From Bacteroidetes bacterium ADurb.Bin174 (GTDB lineage: Bacteria > Bacteroidota > Bacteroidia > Bacteroidales > Paludibacteraceae), in NCBI GenBank assembly GCA_002070265.1, contig MWCX01000093.1, positions 1-64,000 of the forward strand: a stretch of DNA of 64,000 bases, read 5' to 3'. The notes beneath the pieces were generated by a model. It ran no database searches. It was not told the DNA's origin and worked only from the letters and a program-made list of their open reading frames with translations. The first letter of the stretch is position 1, and every line of letters starts with the position of its first letter. The position numbers were made by a program, and so were the translations under genes. Shown here in pieces: positions 7,202 to 16,789 of this stretch.

Positions 7202-10081
7202 TCATCTGTTGCATATATTTTTGAAGTCGCAATACTTACAATTATCATGTAATTGTGTCTGTTGAAAAGGAATCTCCGGATCGAAAATCTCTTCTATACA
7301 GGAAGTTAGTCCGGAAAGAAAATCTTTTTCAACATCGAAGTAATTATCAATAACTTGTTGGGTATTTATTTCTGGTTTATAGACTATCAGTGGTGAAAAA
7401 TCTTGATTAAAAATATGTTTTGTATAAATGATTGCCGGTATAATCTGCTTCAATTGGGTTTTCTGTTTATACAAATAACCATAAAGCAATGTTTGTAGAA
7501 CATGAGGTGCCTGTTTTTTGGATTCAGGTTCATGAGAAAACAAATCTGACCAGTCTTTAAATTCAAGCGATCCGCTACCGGTTTTGTAATCAATAATTCT
7601 GACAACCCCATCTTTGGCATCGACACGATCAATGTATCCTTTTAAATTTACTTCTCCGTAGCGCGTTTTTAGTATTGATGTGTATTTCTTTTCTCCACTG
7701 ATATAAGTAAAGGGTGCATATCTCTTATCGCTCGTCAATACTCCCCTGATGTATTTAAAGATAACTTGTGCAATCAACAAGTTGTTTCCACGCAATTCCA
7801 TCGTACTACCGGTAGGCAACTTGAAAAAAAGATTTGCGAATGCTTCTGAGATATAGGATTTGATGGTGTTTTCTTCTTTGAGCATTGCCTCCAATACTTC
7901 AGGATAGATGGTTTGATTGACATAGGGTTGATATAGTCGAGCAATGACCTGGTGAAAAATGCTTCCGAAAACATCAGCTTCAAGCTTTTCCGACAATTCA
8001 TCCATGGGTTGAATTGTCTCAATATAAGTTAGATAAAACAGCAACGGACACTTTATGTATGCATTGATGCTGCTTGCAGTCAATGCCGTGTTACTTTGTG
8101 AAGCATCTAAAAACGAATTGAGCTTTACTATAATACGTTCATCTTTTTCGATTTGAATGTCATCGTCTGCCCGAATACTAATGTCATAGGCGACTTTTTT
8201 TTCAAGTATATTCAATTGATAGAGGTATTTCAACTGATGATAAAAACGGCTTACTTCACCGGTGATACCATTATCAATTCGTGAATCAAAAAGTAAAAAT
8301 ATACGTTTTGTCCTATGGATCAAACGATAAAAATTATAGGATGTAATGGCATCCTGATGTTCGTAAGTTGGTAAGCCAAAGCCTTTTCGCAAATTATAAG
8401 GAATAAAGCTATTGGAGAAACTTTTCTTCGGGTAAATGCCTTCGTTGAAGGAGCTGATGATAACGTTCTCAAATTCCAAACCCCGTGTTTCCAGAGCCCC
8501 CATGACTTGCAATCCGTCCAATGGTTCGCCCACAAAAGGAATTGTAATGCCGGACGTCAATTGTTTGACCAAACTGATCAAAGTATCCAATTGCATGCTG
8601 ATTGCCGGTTTGTACATTTTTAGTATGCCGGACAAGCGATTGACAGTAATGTAATATTGATATAAAAAACCGGATTCTAATTGATAATCCGCCGACTTCT
8701 CTTTAATCTTTTGCCAAGCACCATAAAGTAATTTGAGAATATTCAGCAAATAATCCAGCAAAGTCTCAGCTTCAATCTCAGGTTGAAAAATAGCTTGTAA
8801 CAATTTATGTTGATGCAAAACTTCCGCAGGAACATAAATTAGGTTTTGCTTCCGAATATGTGAGTTGATATTATTGATGGTGTTGCCACAAACCATGATG
8901 ATAAACTGATGGTTCAGTATATTGGAGACAGTTCGATGATAAAATTTTACTTCTCCTTCAACTAATTTTTTTCTTTTGTGCAGCTCAAAAATATGCTCCA
9001 TCAATCCTGCCACAGGCGTAAATTGCATGGGATATCCCATAGTAACATTAATCTTGTTAATATGTTCCGGAACAGCATACAACAGAGGTAACAAAAGATT
9101 TTCATCCGGAATAACAACCGCGGTATTGAGAAATGAATTTTCTTCATTTTTCGGATATAAAGCATTGAGGATGTGATAGATTTCTTTAGTTTGCCCAACT
9201 GAAGAAGGAATCTCAATCAATTCGATCTGCGTGTTATCAAGGGATTCAGCCTGCGGTTTAATTTCATATTTTGACTTGAATTGCCGGGTATTTTCTTTGA
9301 AAAACAAAGAAGCCGGATTATTGTTATCTCTCAGTTCGGGGGCTTCATAATCCCAGTAAAAATCTGCCTGCTCTTTTTTCTGCAGTTCTGTCATCAATAC
9401 TTTTTCGCAGGGATTCAGGGCGTTAAATCCTATGAAAACGAATTGTTTATCATTGAACCAAGGTATGTCCTCGTTATTTAATAATTTATCAGTTACCCAT
9501 TTAGCAATCATGCCTTCATAGCCTAAACCTTCACTTAACAATTCTTTCTTAAATTGCTCATATACAGGAAATAAGATGCTCCAGGTAGCAACAAATTGAT
9601 CACGTGATGCATTCCTGCGTGAAGGTTCAAAATCTTTCCAGAATTGCTGAATGGCAAGCACTTGATTTTCAGTAAACACTTCAAAGAAAGTATCAATTTC
9701 TTTCAACTCACTGATATTTGTGAAAAGTTGACGAGCATCAACCCGGTGTTTGTCCACTTCATTAAAATCAGCCAACAACATTTCACCCCAAAAAGCAAAA
9801 GTATCGAAACTTTCGTTTGATTTACTGATTGTTTTGTAGATATTATAAATCTTAAAGAGATTGCTGAGTTTGTCGGCTAACTCTAAGTTTGAAGCCTGTA
9901 AAAAACAGGATTCTATGGTAATAATTTCAGGGGAAAACAGGGGCTTTTTTGTGATTTCAGACAAATATTTTTGAAAGAATAAACCGGCGCGTCTATTTGG
10001 AAAAACAAAGGTAAACGCATTCAGTTTGTCTTGATGATGTTGATAAAATGTTGATGCTATGCGATATAGGAATGAATTCAT
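7202..10081 (-). CDS. AddB/RecB-like PD-(D/E)XK nuclease family protein
   Basis: About 959 residues from the ATG at 10081; this start was preferred because it gives MNSFLYRIASTFYQ followed by FVFPNRRAGLFF, the degenerate Walker-A region of AddB-like proteins, while an in-frame ATG 33 codons upstream would overlap the divergent promoter. The middle is an inactivated UvrD-like helicase fold (ALETRGLEFENVIISSFNEG). The C-terminus has the nuclease motif GYIDRVDAK...IIDYKTG and the cysteines KCPLLF and CKYCDFKNIC, which in AddB hold a 4Fe-4S cluster. Probable role: double-strand-break end processing. No AddA partner is in the window. Confidence 0.82.
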   Translation of the reverse strand: MNSFLYRIASTFYQHHQDKLNAFTFVFPNRRAGLFFQKYLSEITKKPLFSPEIITIESCFLQASNLELADKLSNLFKIYNIYKTISKSNESFDTFAFWGEMLLADFNEVDKHRVDARQLFTNISELKEIDTFFEVFTENQVLAIQQFWKDFEPSRRNASRDQFVATWSILFPVYEQFKKELLSEGLGYEGMIAKWVTDKLLNNEDIPWFNDKQFVFIGFNALNPCEKVLMTELQKKEQADFYWDYEAPELRDNNNPASLFFKENTRQFKSKYEIKPQAESLDNTQIELIEIPSSVGQTKEIYHILNALYPKNEENSFLNTAVVIPDENLLLPLLYAVPEHINKINVTMGYPMQFTPVAGLMEHIFELHKRKKLVEGEVKFYHRTVSNILNHQFIIMVCGNTINNINSHIRKQNLIYVPAEVLHQHKLLQAIFQPEIEAETLLDYLLNILKLLYGAWQKIKEKSADYQLESGFLYQYYITVNRLSGILKMYKPAISMQLDTLISLVKQLTSGITIPFVGEPLDGLQVMGALETRGLEFENVIISSFNEGIYPKKSFSNSFIPYNLRKGFGLPTYEHQDAITSYNFYRLIHRTKRIFLLFDSRIDNGITGEVSRFYHQLKYLYQLNILEKKVAYDISIRADDDIQIEKDERIIVKLNSFLDASQSNTALTASSINAYIKCPLLFYLTYIETIQPMDELSEKLEADVFGSIFHQVIARLYQPYVNQTIYPEVLEAMLKEENTIKSYISEAFANLFFKLPTGSTMELRGNNLLIAQVIFKYIRGVLTSDKRYAPFTYISGEKKYTSILKTRYGEVNLKGYIDRVDAKDGVVRIIDYKTGSGSLEFKDWSDLFSHEPESKKQAPHVLQTLLYGYLYKQKTQLKQIIPAIIYTKHIFNQDFSPLIVYKPEINTQQVIDNYFDVEKDFLSGLTSCIEEIFDPEIPFQQTQLHDNCKYCDFKNICNR

Positions 10082-10112
10082 CAGAAAATGGCAGATTAAA
10101 AAATGCGAACTG

Positions 10113-10120
10113 CAAATGTA
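10113..10120 (-). promoter_or_regulatory. Putative -7 box of the nuclease gene
   Basis: TACATTTG on the minus strand matches TAnnTTTG, 32 nt upstream of the preferred start at 10081. It supports that start over the longer one. Confidence 0.4.
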
Positions 10121-10156
10121 GCAAAAATTATCCTTATCTGCTTGCAGAAAAATTCT

Positions 10157-10164
10157 TAACTTTG
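10157..10164 (+). promoter_or_regulatory. Putative -7 box of the DUF554 gene
   Basis: TAACTTTG matches TAnnTTTG, 37 nt before the start at 10201, in the divergent gap shared with the nuclease gene. Confidence 0.45.
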
Positions 10165-10200
10165 CAGCCCGTTTTAACAACTGTTTTCAATACAAGAATT

Positions 10201-10878
10201 ATGATAGGCACAATAATCAATACAATTGCAGTAATAGCAGGAGCAACCATAGGCATTTTGTTTAAAAAGAAAATGTCCGAAAGATTTACCTCAATCTACT
10301 TTCAAGCCATAGGATTGTTTACTGTTGCCATTGGTGTTTCCATGGTCTTTGAATTGAAACATATTTTAATCGTTGTGGTTAGTGTAGCTTTGGGTGCTTT
10401 GTGTGGAGAATGGATGAATATAGAGTCTGCGGCAGATAAATTGGGCAATTATCTGAAAGCCAAAATGAAGATTGGAAGTGAAAAATTTACTGAAGGATTG
10501 GTAACTTCCTTCCTGCTATTTTGTATCGGTTCAATGACCATCATAGGTGCTATCCAAGAGGGAACGGGCATATCTTCCGATTTGTTGTTGACCAAATCTT
10601 TGATGGATTTTTTCTCTGCCATTATTTTAGCTTCCGCTTTTGGAATAGGGGTCGCATTTTCCGCAATACCTTTGTTTATCTTTCAAGGAGGAATAACACT
10701 GTTAGCTATGTGGGCATCGCAAATTTTTACACCTGATATCATACACGGCTTGACCAATGTAGGTGGAATATTGTTGATAGGTTTAGGGTTTAATATCTTA
10801 GGAATAAAGCAATTGAGGATTATCAATATGTTACCTGCTTTGCTGTTTGTAGTAATATTTATTTGGGTTTTTGTTTAA
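10201..10878 (+). CDS. DUF554 family membrane protein
   Basis: A 225-residue polytopic inner-membrane protein. The start MIGTIINTIAVIAGATIGILFKK is the family hallmark (MxGTxxNxxxVxxGxxxG); FCIGSMTIIGAIQEG and the later membrane segments fit DUF554 (YdfK-type) proteins, presumed transporters of unknown substrate. An in-frame ATG at 10048 would add 51 non-hydrophobic residues overlapping the divergent gene and a -7 box, so 10201 was chosen. Confidence 0.85.
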   Translation: MIGTIINTIAVIAGATIGILFKKKMSERFTSIYFQAIGLFTVAIGVSMVFELKHILIVVVSVALGALCGEWMNIESAADKLGNYLKAKMKIGSEKFTEGLVTSFLLFCIGSMTIIGAIQEGTGISSDLLLTKSLMDFFSAIILASAFGIGVAFSAIPLFIFQGGITLLAMWASQIFTPDIIHGLTNVGGILLIGLGFNILGIKQLRIINMLPALLFVVIFIWVFV

Positions 10879-11138
10879 TGTATAATGAAAATTAAGAAAC
10901 GATAAGTTCATTATAAATTTGGGACTTAGCGCAAAACCCTACCTCATTTTTTGTCTTCACCCTAAAAAAACGAAGCAAAAAAGGCCAAAACTGTGCCTGT
11001 TTCTCGCAAAAACGAGTAAATCGACACATTATTTAGAAAATCCACATCCAAGCCAGACATCTTCGTGAAAATGCGATTGAATTGGGTTTAGGTTGTTTGT
11101 GTAATGGTCGAAAATAACAATATATCAGGATTGCATGA
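10879..11138. other. Intergenic boundary between core genes and the PUL
   Basis: 260 nt with no supportable gene. It contains A-rich stretches and remnants that look non-coding. The regulator gene ends at its right edge. I see no convincing terminator, tRNA or insertion-sequence end. Confidence 0.4.
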
Positions 11139-13652
11139 TTAAGTTAAATCAGGTTTTTCTCCTATGGACTGTTGATAATTTGAAACGAATTTATTGTATA
11201 ACAAATTAGCTTGATTCTTCTTTCCTGTTTTTTGTAAGGCATGCATATACAACTTAAAAGCTTCTTCATTTAATGGATCTATGACAAAATACAAATCAAT
11301 ATACTTAATTAGCTCTGTGTATTTTTTATTTTTAGATAATTTGAGTATATACTTCCAAAGTATTTTTTCTATTTCATTTTCATACACATGTTTATGAGCA
11401 TCAATCCAACTTTCCTGCAAATTTGGAAATAAAGCCCCACGCTTTAACACAGCAAAAAGTTTAAACATATTATTGTCTTCATCATCTGTATTTTTATCTT
11501 TAATGTTGCTAACAATCTCTTTATATTCGATATAATCGCAATAAAATGATGTGTTTAATGAAAAATACCATTTTGAATCCTGAAGAAGAAGTGATATGCC
11601 ACATAGATCCTTGAGAATACCACGTAACCTGTTAATTGTAACACCCCGTATGTTTTTCGCACTGTTAGTGTCTTTGTTTGACCATAGTTCAGCAGTTAAC
11701 ATGTCTGTGGAAATTCCTTCGTTTTCAATGCTGTGAAAGAGGATTAAAGCAAATAGTGATCTCAATTTAGGACTGAATCGATAGCTTATATCTTTTCCGT
11801 TTTTATCAAAAACAGTAAAATCACCAAAAACGAATACGGCATTTTGTGTAACTTTTTCTCTATAATCTTCGTTTATCTGTCCGTTTAAAGTTTCTTTTAG
11901 TAAGATTGAGTTGTTTGTGCTTTCTTTTTTCTTCTTAATCAACAATGCAACAAGCGGTATAATCATTAGAGTTAATAATAATATTATTAACCATAGCAAG
12001 GATGGTTTACTGTTAGGTTCCAATTCAGAAACGTGAATAGGAGGTGCTAAAAGAGAATATATTCGTATTTCAGCTTGACCTTCATATGTATTTTCCCTAA
12101 TGATACTGTAAAATTCCTGTATCAATTCATTGTAAAATAAATAGACGGATGTTTCAACTTGTTCGGTATTAATATGAATTGAGTCACTGACTATATCATA
12201 GCTACCGTCCGAGATGTTAAATTTATAAAGTTGTAAAATTGAATTTGTCTGATGTTGAGGATAACACAAAGTAAAAAAATGTGTACCTTCTTTATTAAGT
12301 ATCAAGTTACTACAAGGTACAAAGTCGGATTGTATATTATCTATTTCCCATATTTTTTTTATTTGTTGTGTTGTTAAATCCACTAAGAACAAATCATACA
12401 GATATCTTCCCCCGTGTTCTTGTTTACCGGATTCATTACCAATACCTCCCATGATCAATACCTGAGATGGAATGCTTCTTTGTCCCAAAGCAGAAAAATA
12501 ACGCGGACAGATCTCATTACCGACAAACTCCATATCATTCCATTGATCGGTTATGAAATCATAAATAAACATTTTGTTAGAAAAAGAGTGATTTCCGTAT
12601 CCACCAAAAATATATAAATTACTTTTTATGTGCTCTAGATAAACATTATGATGATATAATTGATTATCAATTCGGGCAAATTTATATTTTACAGAATGAT
12701 CTTTCAGATTGATGAAAGCCATAGTAGCTTCATTCTTTTCTTCTTGTTCTGAATTGTAAACATACAGTATGTCATTTTCATTATCATAAGCAGCACCTCC
12801 TTCTTTTAGGAGAAAATTAAAGTTCAAAATCGGTTGTTTTAATGCACTATACCTCATAGCGTACGCTGCCACAGAGTTTTCATCCACAATCAAAACTCTG
12901 TTATGCTTTTCATCGTAAGTAATTCTAGACATTGGATCAGATTCGAACCGTGTCATTTCATTCCAATAGAAATGCTTATTGACTAGCCATTCTGGATTTT
13001 TAACAACTCCTCTTACACGACCTCTACTATCCCGCACTCTTTCACCTTGTACCTCATCTAATGGAATATTATATTTTTTTCCTCCGGCTTCTTCTATGCT
13101 AATATTACGAATAGCCATTTCCGGTACGTCTAAATTCGGTCCATATAATCCAAATACAAGTTTTATAAACGAAGGATTTTTTAATCCGATTGGTTGGCAA
13201 AAGTATGAAGAATCCTGACAGGTTACTTCTGCCTGGTCAGCTTCCAAATTAAATTTAATACTGATGGGTAACCATCGTTTCTCTTCAATATCTTGTTTGG
13301 TAATAGGAATCTGAACTGATTTGTGGGTAATTGGACTATGAAAATCTAGATACATTTTATCTTCCCCGTAGAAATTCACAAATGCGAAATTGATTTCTTG
13401 TTTACTTTCATTTATTACTCTAAGTATATAGCCAAATTGCTTGATATCCCATATAGACAATTCAAAATCTATCCGGACAGAATCATTCAATTTTAATAAT
13501 TTGTTATCAAATAAAATTAAAGATGTCCGGTCATTTATTCTCTCAGCACTTGATGAAAAAAGAAGTCCGTTAATGTGCTTTAGTGCGAACACATTATAAG
13601 AGCATAATAATAGTAAAAATGTAATAGTTATTATATGTATTTTTCTTAACAT
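11139..13652 (-). CDS. Membrane-tethered transcriptional regulator: LamG/Kelch-like exterior, TM helix, OmpR/SARP winged helix plus BTAD
   Basis: An 837-residue protein. Signal peptide at residues 1-23; residues ~25-200 look like a concanavalin/LamG beta-sandwich; residues ~220-540 hold Kelch-type propeller strands (NLYIFGGYGN, VLIMGGIGNES). One strong TM helix spans ~550-572, followed by KKKK, so the C-terminus is cytoplasmic. Residues ~603-700 fit an OmpR/SARP winged helix (FVFGDFTVFDKNGKDI, RFSPKLRSLFALILF, LWSNKDTNSAKNIRGVTINRLR); ~710-837 resemble the bacterial transcriptional activator (BTAD) helical repeats. It is a one-component sensor-regulator at the PUL edge, 46 nt downstream of the DUF4965 gene and probably co-transcribed with it. 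Ligand and targets are inferred, not shown. Confidence 0.8.
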   Translation of the reverse strand: MLRKIHIITITFLLLLCSYNVFALKHINGLLFSSSAERINDRTSLILFDNKLLKLNDSVRIDFELSIWDIKQFGYILRVINESKQEINFAFVNFYGEDKMYLDFHSPITHKSVQIPITKQDIEEKRWLPISIKFNLEADQAEVTCQDSSYFCQPIGLKNPSFIKLVFGLYGPNLDVPEMAIRNISIEEAGGKKYNIPLDEVQGERVRDSRGRVRGVVKNPEWLVNKHFYWNEMTRFESDPMSRITYDEKHNRVLIVDENSVAAYAMRYSALKQPILNFNFLLKEGGAAYDNENDILYVYNSEQEEKNEATMAFINLKDHSVKYKFARIDNQLYHHNVYLEHIKSNLYIFGGYGNHSFSNKMFIYDFITDQWNDMEFVGNEICPRYFSALGQRSIPSQVLIMGGIGNESGKQEHGGRYLYDLFLVDLTTQQIKKIWEIDNIQSDFVPCSNLILNKEGTHFFTLCYPQHQTNSILQLYKFNISDGSYDIVSDSIHINTEQVETSVYLFYNELIQEFYSIIRENTYEGQAEIRIYSLLAPPIHVSELEPNSKPSLLWLIILLLTLMIIPLVALLIKKKKESTNNSILLKETLNGQINEDYREKVTQNAVFVFGDFTVFDKNGKDISYRFSPKLRSLFALILFHSIENEGISTDMLTAELWSNKDTNSAKNIRGVTINRLRGILKDLCGISLLLQDSKWYFSLNTSFYCDYIEYKEIVSNIKDKNTDDEDNNMFKLFAVLKRGALFPNLQESWIDAHKHVYENEIEKILWKYILKLSKNKKYTELIKYIDLYFVIDPLNEEAFKLYMHALQKTGKKNQANLLYNKFVSNYQQSIGEKPDLT

Positions 13653-13698
13653 AAAATTCAGTATTACGTCAAATGCACACTAATCCGGATTTATTTAT

Positions 13699-16212
13699 TT
13701 ATTTATTTATTAATTTATCTTCCATCATTTTTATGAAATACCCTCCAACAACAGGACGTCCCTGAAATCCAAGGATATCTGATGTTTCTGTCCAATACCA
13801 GTCAGCCATTGGTACTCTCGCAGATGTTTCATTAACAAATCGGTAAAGAGGAGATATGAACTGTTGGAAAGTTTCTTTATTTGGAGATAAAGTTGCCGTC
13901 CAAACAATCCAGTCTGCTTTTGTATAAGAGTTTCGGCTATCTAAAGGCAATCCGTATTTATTCTGTTTAGTCAAATAATATGCAACTTCTTTTTCACGTA
14001 TTTCATGTGGAAATACATCCATTTTCATAATTTTATCCCACACTAAATTATACTTTTGACTCCAGGTGTTTGGTTGATCAAAAGCAAAACGATAATAATC
14101 ACCATCGTCAGCTAATGTAGTCCATTCCTGAGCCAGTAAGCGTGCTTCGGCAGCATACTTTTTTGCTGTACCGTTCTTACCTAGCATATCAGCTAAACGA
14201 GCAAAAGAAGCAATACCCAATATAGCTTTAATTGATAAATTAGAATTATTTGCTGAAAGTCCGGTAAAAACATCTGTATTTAATTGATTTTCAGGACGAA
14301 ATCCTTCATTCAGAAGATAGTCTGCCCATTGTGTCAATGTATTCCAGTGATTTTCTGCGTAACTAGCATCTCCTTCCATAGTAGCAATTGCAGCTGTAAG
14401 TATTAACATGTTACCTGATTCTTCTACCGGAAGCCGAAAATTATCGGAAGCTTCACCATTAGCATGAGGATAATCTCCTATGTCATGCGGAGCAAATAAA
14501 TAAGGCCACTTTCCACTTTCCACATAATAGAAAATCGGATTCAGCATCCCTTTTAATAAATCAATGTTGTATAACAGAAATAGTGGAGCTGACGGATAGG
14601 TAACATCGACAGTAGCTGTTTTCATCACTGAGTTAGATAGATACAGCAATTCATCGTTGGGAGACATAAGCAACTTGTGTGCAGATAGAGTCTGCCTATA
14701 AGCCAAAGCACAAAGTTCCGCATATTCCTTTCCTCCACAATAGTTTGCATAGTGCATCATGTCAATATCAAATTTGTCACATAATCTTTTTATCTTTTCG
14801 TACTGGGATGCTGCTAAATTTAACATAACGACTATGTCCTGTTTTCCACTGCGGTTCCAATAAGGCCGGAGATTTTCTCCGAAATACTGAACAGAATATA
14901 AATCATCATAGCCAAGCATGATAAAATCATGGGTCGGGTACCTTACTTTACCAAGAGAGTGGTTAAGTGACATGCGGTTTTTTCTGTTATTTGCTCTTCC
15001 TACTTTTTTATTAACTGCTCCATCTGAACAAAAAGAAGCCCTCATCTCAGAATAATCTCCAAAAGTTAAATTCACATCATTTTTCTTTGCAGCAAGATAA
15101 AGATATCCCCAATCGATATAATCGCTACCATTTTCACTTAATATATCTTGTTTTACTGAGCCCATTTTAGCAATAGCAAGATTTCCTTTTTCAAAAGTTT
15201 CCCCTACACTTTCCTGACAATCATAACTTGTCACCCATTCTGTACCTATTTCAAAATATAATTCTACTTCATGTGTCTTAGAATCATTGGAAGCTACTTC
15301 ATATGAAATGTAATTCAAAGGACGAGACAATAGTTCTAAATCATCCATTAACAGAGGAGCAGTAAAAGTCAGTTTTAAATCAACACCACCACATGTAAAG
15401 GAATAGATTGTTTGTGTTGGTTGAACATTAACCGATTTCTGAATTGCTGTGTGTTCTATGACGGGAGAAATGGGTTGATTAAATGTTAATCCGAAATCAA
15501 TGATGGAATTTCTAATTCTATTTATACAATGCGCCGCTATAATATTTTTACCTTTACGAAGAGAAGCAACAATGTCATCAGATAATTGGATTTTTTCACC
15601 CATTTTTAATACATGTCCTGTGTTAACCACCTCAATACCATTTATGTATATTTCTGCATCATCATCATTTGAGTATTCTAAAAAGACATTCTTTCCCGTT
15701 AAATCTTCCTCTAACACAAATTCTCTCCTAATCCAAATGTGTTCACTCTTCCATGGAGTTCTTATTATCACTTCGGGCATATATCGGTTAGAATATCCAA
15801 AAGCGCCTTCTCCAGTCATCCACGCATCGTCATTGTATTTTATCTGTGTCCAGTTTCCTTCCGGTTTGTTGAAAATATATTTTCCTTTCCACACACCTTG
15901 ACTTGATGCTACAGCTAAAAATTCAACACTTTGGTCTGCTCCCATAAAACGATAACTTTTCCCATCAACGCGTATTACCCCAACCAGTGGAAATTCGCGT
16001 CCTGTGTTATGGCAAATCTGTTGTTTATACAAAGTATCCCCGAATAACCATGCATTTGAATAAGAATCAATGGTTATAAGAGGATAAGCCGGAGCACGTA
16101 AATCATTATTGCTACGATTAGTTTCTTGTTGTTTGCAATTGACCAAACATAAGGCTCCAATCAATATCAATAATACACGTAACATAAATATTGAGGGTTT
16201 GTTTAATTTCAC
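13699..16212 (-). CDS. DUF4964/5127/4965/1793 (glutaminase A-like) lipoprotein
   Basis: An 837-residue predicted lipoprotein (LCLVNC, Cys ~26; Asn at -1 is atypical). Residues ~38-110 begin RAPAYPLITIDSYSNAWLF, typical of DUF4964; a galactose-binding-like insert follows (WTQIKYNDDAWMTGEGAFGY, WIRREF). Then come regions matching DUF5127, DUF4965 (YCGGKEYAELCALAYRQTL) and an (alpha/alpha)6 DUF1793 core (TKADWIVWTATL). Homologs are named glutaminase A in fungi, but Bacteroidota members sit in PULs and are likely glycan-active; the reaction is unknown. It heads a two-gene minus-strand unit with the regulator, divergent from the PUL enzymes. Confidence 0.82.
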   Translation of the reverse strand: MKLNKPSIFMLRVLLILIGALCLVNCKQQETNRSNNDLRAPAYPLITIDSYSNAWLFGDTLYKQQICHNTGREFPLVGVIRVDGKSYRFMGADQSVEFLAVASSQGVWKGKYIFNKPEGNWTQIKYNDDAWMTGEGAFGYSNRYMPEVIIRTPWKSEHIWIRREFVLEEDLTGKNVFLEYSNDDDAEIYINGIEVVNTGHVLKMGEKIQLSDDIVASLRKGKNIIAAHCINRIRNSIIDFGLTFNQPISPVIEHTAIQKSVNVQPTQTIYSFTCGGVDLKLTFTAPLLMDDLELLSRPLNYISYEVASNDSKTHEVELYFEIGTEWVTSYDCQESVGETFEKGNLAIAKMGSVKQDILSENGSDYIDWGYLYLAAKKNDVNLTFGDYSEMRASFCSDGAVNKKVGRANNRKNRMSLNHSLGKVRYPTHDFIMLGYDDLYSVQYFGENLRPYWNRSGKQDIVVMLNLAASQYEKIKRLCDKFDIDMMHYANYCGGKEYAELCALAYRQTLSAHKLLMSPNDELLYLSNSVMKTATVDVTYPSAPLFLLYNIDLLKGMLNPIFYYVESGKWPYLFAPHDIGDYPHANGEASDNFRLPVEESGNMLILTAAIATMEGDASYAENHWNTLTQWADYLLNEGFRPENQLNTDVFTGLSANNSNLSIKAILGIASFARLADMLGKNGTAKKYAAEARLLAQEWTTLADDGDYYRFAFDQPNTWSQKYNLVWDKIMKMDVFPHEIREKEVAYYLTKQNKYGLPLDSRNSYTKADWIVWTATLSPNKETFQQFISPLYRFVNETSARVPMADWYWTETSDILGFQGRPVVGGYFIKMMEDKLINK

Positions 16213-16263
16213 TTTTTCTTTATTTATATATGATTGCTAATTGACTAAATATTCCTGGTGGTA

Positions 16264-16301
16264 CAAATGTATAAAAATAATTTATTACATTATAAATGTA
16301 A
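16264..16301 (-). promoter_or_regulatory. Putative promoter and operator of the DUF4965-regulator unit
   Basis: TACATTTG on the minus strand (16264-16271) matches the -7 box, 51 nt upstream of the start at 16212. Thirteen nt further upstream is a perfect inverted repeat TTACATT-ATA-AATGTAA (16285-16301), overlapping the -33 region. Confidence 0.5.
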
Positions 16302-16475
16302 GTATTGATTTTTTAAGTTTAGATATCGTAATATGCCTGCTTTATGCCCTGTATAGATTCAAAATAAGAATAATAAACAAGGAAATTCAAAGCATTTGCA
16401 TAGCATAAAATTGTTTTTCCCTTTTCTCAGTGATAAACAGATTACAGGAAAGGATTACAGCTTTTTTTTGAATTT

Positions 16476-16510
16476 TAACCCTAAAAGTAACCTATAAAAG
16501 GTTACATTTG
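16476..16510 (+). promoter_or_regulatory. Composite PUL promoter, copy 1 (GH43-GH105-GH115 unit)
   Basis: A 20-bp element (16476-16495) with TAACCC and TAACCT as direct repeats 12 bp apart, then 7 nt, then the -7 box TACATTTG (16503-16510). The -33 TTG is absent. The same arrangement recurs at 25541 and 43067. An overlapping inverted repeat GTAACC-N7-GGTTAC spans 16487-16505. Confidence 0.72.
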
Positions 16511-16608
16511 ATTTTAATTCACAGTTTAGGATATTAAATTCATGAAAAACATGCTCCACAAAATTTATTTTTTCATCGTTTCTTAGACAATTTAATTGTT
16601 ATTAACAT

Positions 16609-16629
16609 CCTGTTAATAAGATGATTAAG
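16609..16629. promoter_or_regulatory. Perfect 9-bp inverted repeat in the GH43 leader
   Basis: TTATTAACA-TCC-TGTTAATAA, about 100 nt downstream of the predicted GH43 promoter and inside its leader. It is either a protein-binding site or an RNA hairpin. Confidence 0.4.
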
Positions 16630-16789
16630 TAGGAAAAAGGAAGATTGAATTTGACTGTAGCAAATATTAGATTACTGAGATGTTTTGTTGCATTGTTATA
16701 AGAAATTAATCACTAATATGTAACATTTTAATTTTCAATGAATTGAATATATGGCCGAGTGTGACTAATGAAATTTTAAATATTTTTGT

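Larger units (their letters stand above)
16213..16789. other. 577-nt divergent regulatory region at the PUL head
   Basis: No gene. It separates the regulator/DUF4965 unit (minus) from the GH43 unit (plus). It holds a minus-strand -7 box, an inverted repeat at 16285-16301, the composite plus-strand promoter at 16476-16510 and a perfect inverted repeat at 16609-16629, inside a predicted ~270-nt leader. Confidence 0.7.

Noticed and set aside
10082-10180. Upstream extension of the nuclease gene to 10180
   Set aside because: The added 33 residues are unlike the family, overlap the divergent promoter, and a -7 box at 10113-10120 would lie inside them.
10048-10200. Upstream extension of the DUF554 gene to the ATG at 10048
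   Set aside because: It would overlap the divergent nuclease gene start and the -7 box at 10157; the family hallmark begins exactly at 10201.
10900-11138. Possible remnant of a mobile element between the DUF554 gene and the PUL regulator
   Set aside because: I could not find inverted ends, a duplicated target or transposase remains; left as plain intergenic DNA.
16781-16788. TATTTTTG directly before the GH43 start as its -7 box
   Set aside because: A start from it would remove the initiation codon from the transcript; the composite promoter at 16476-16510 fits better.
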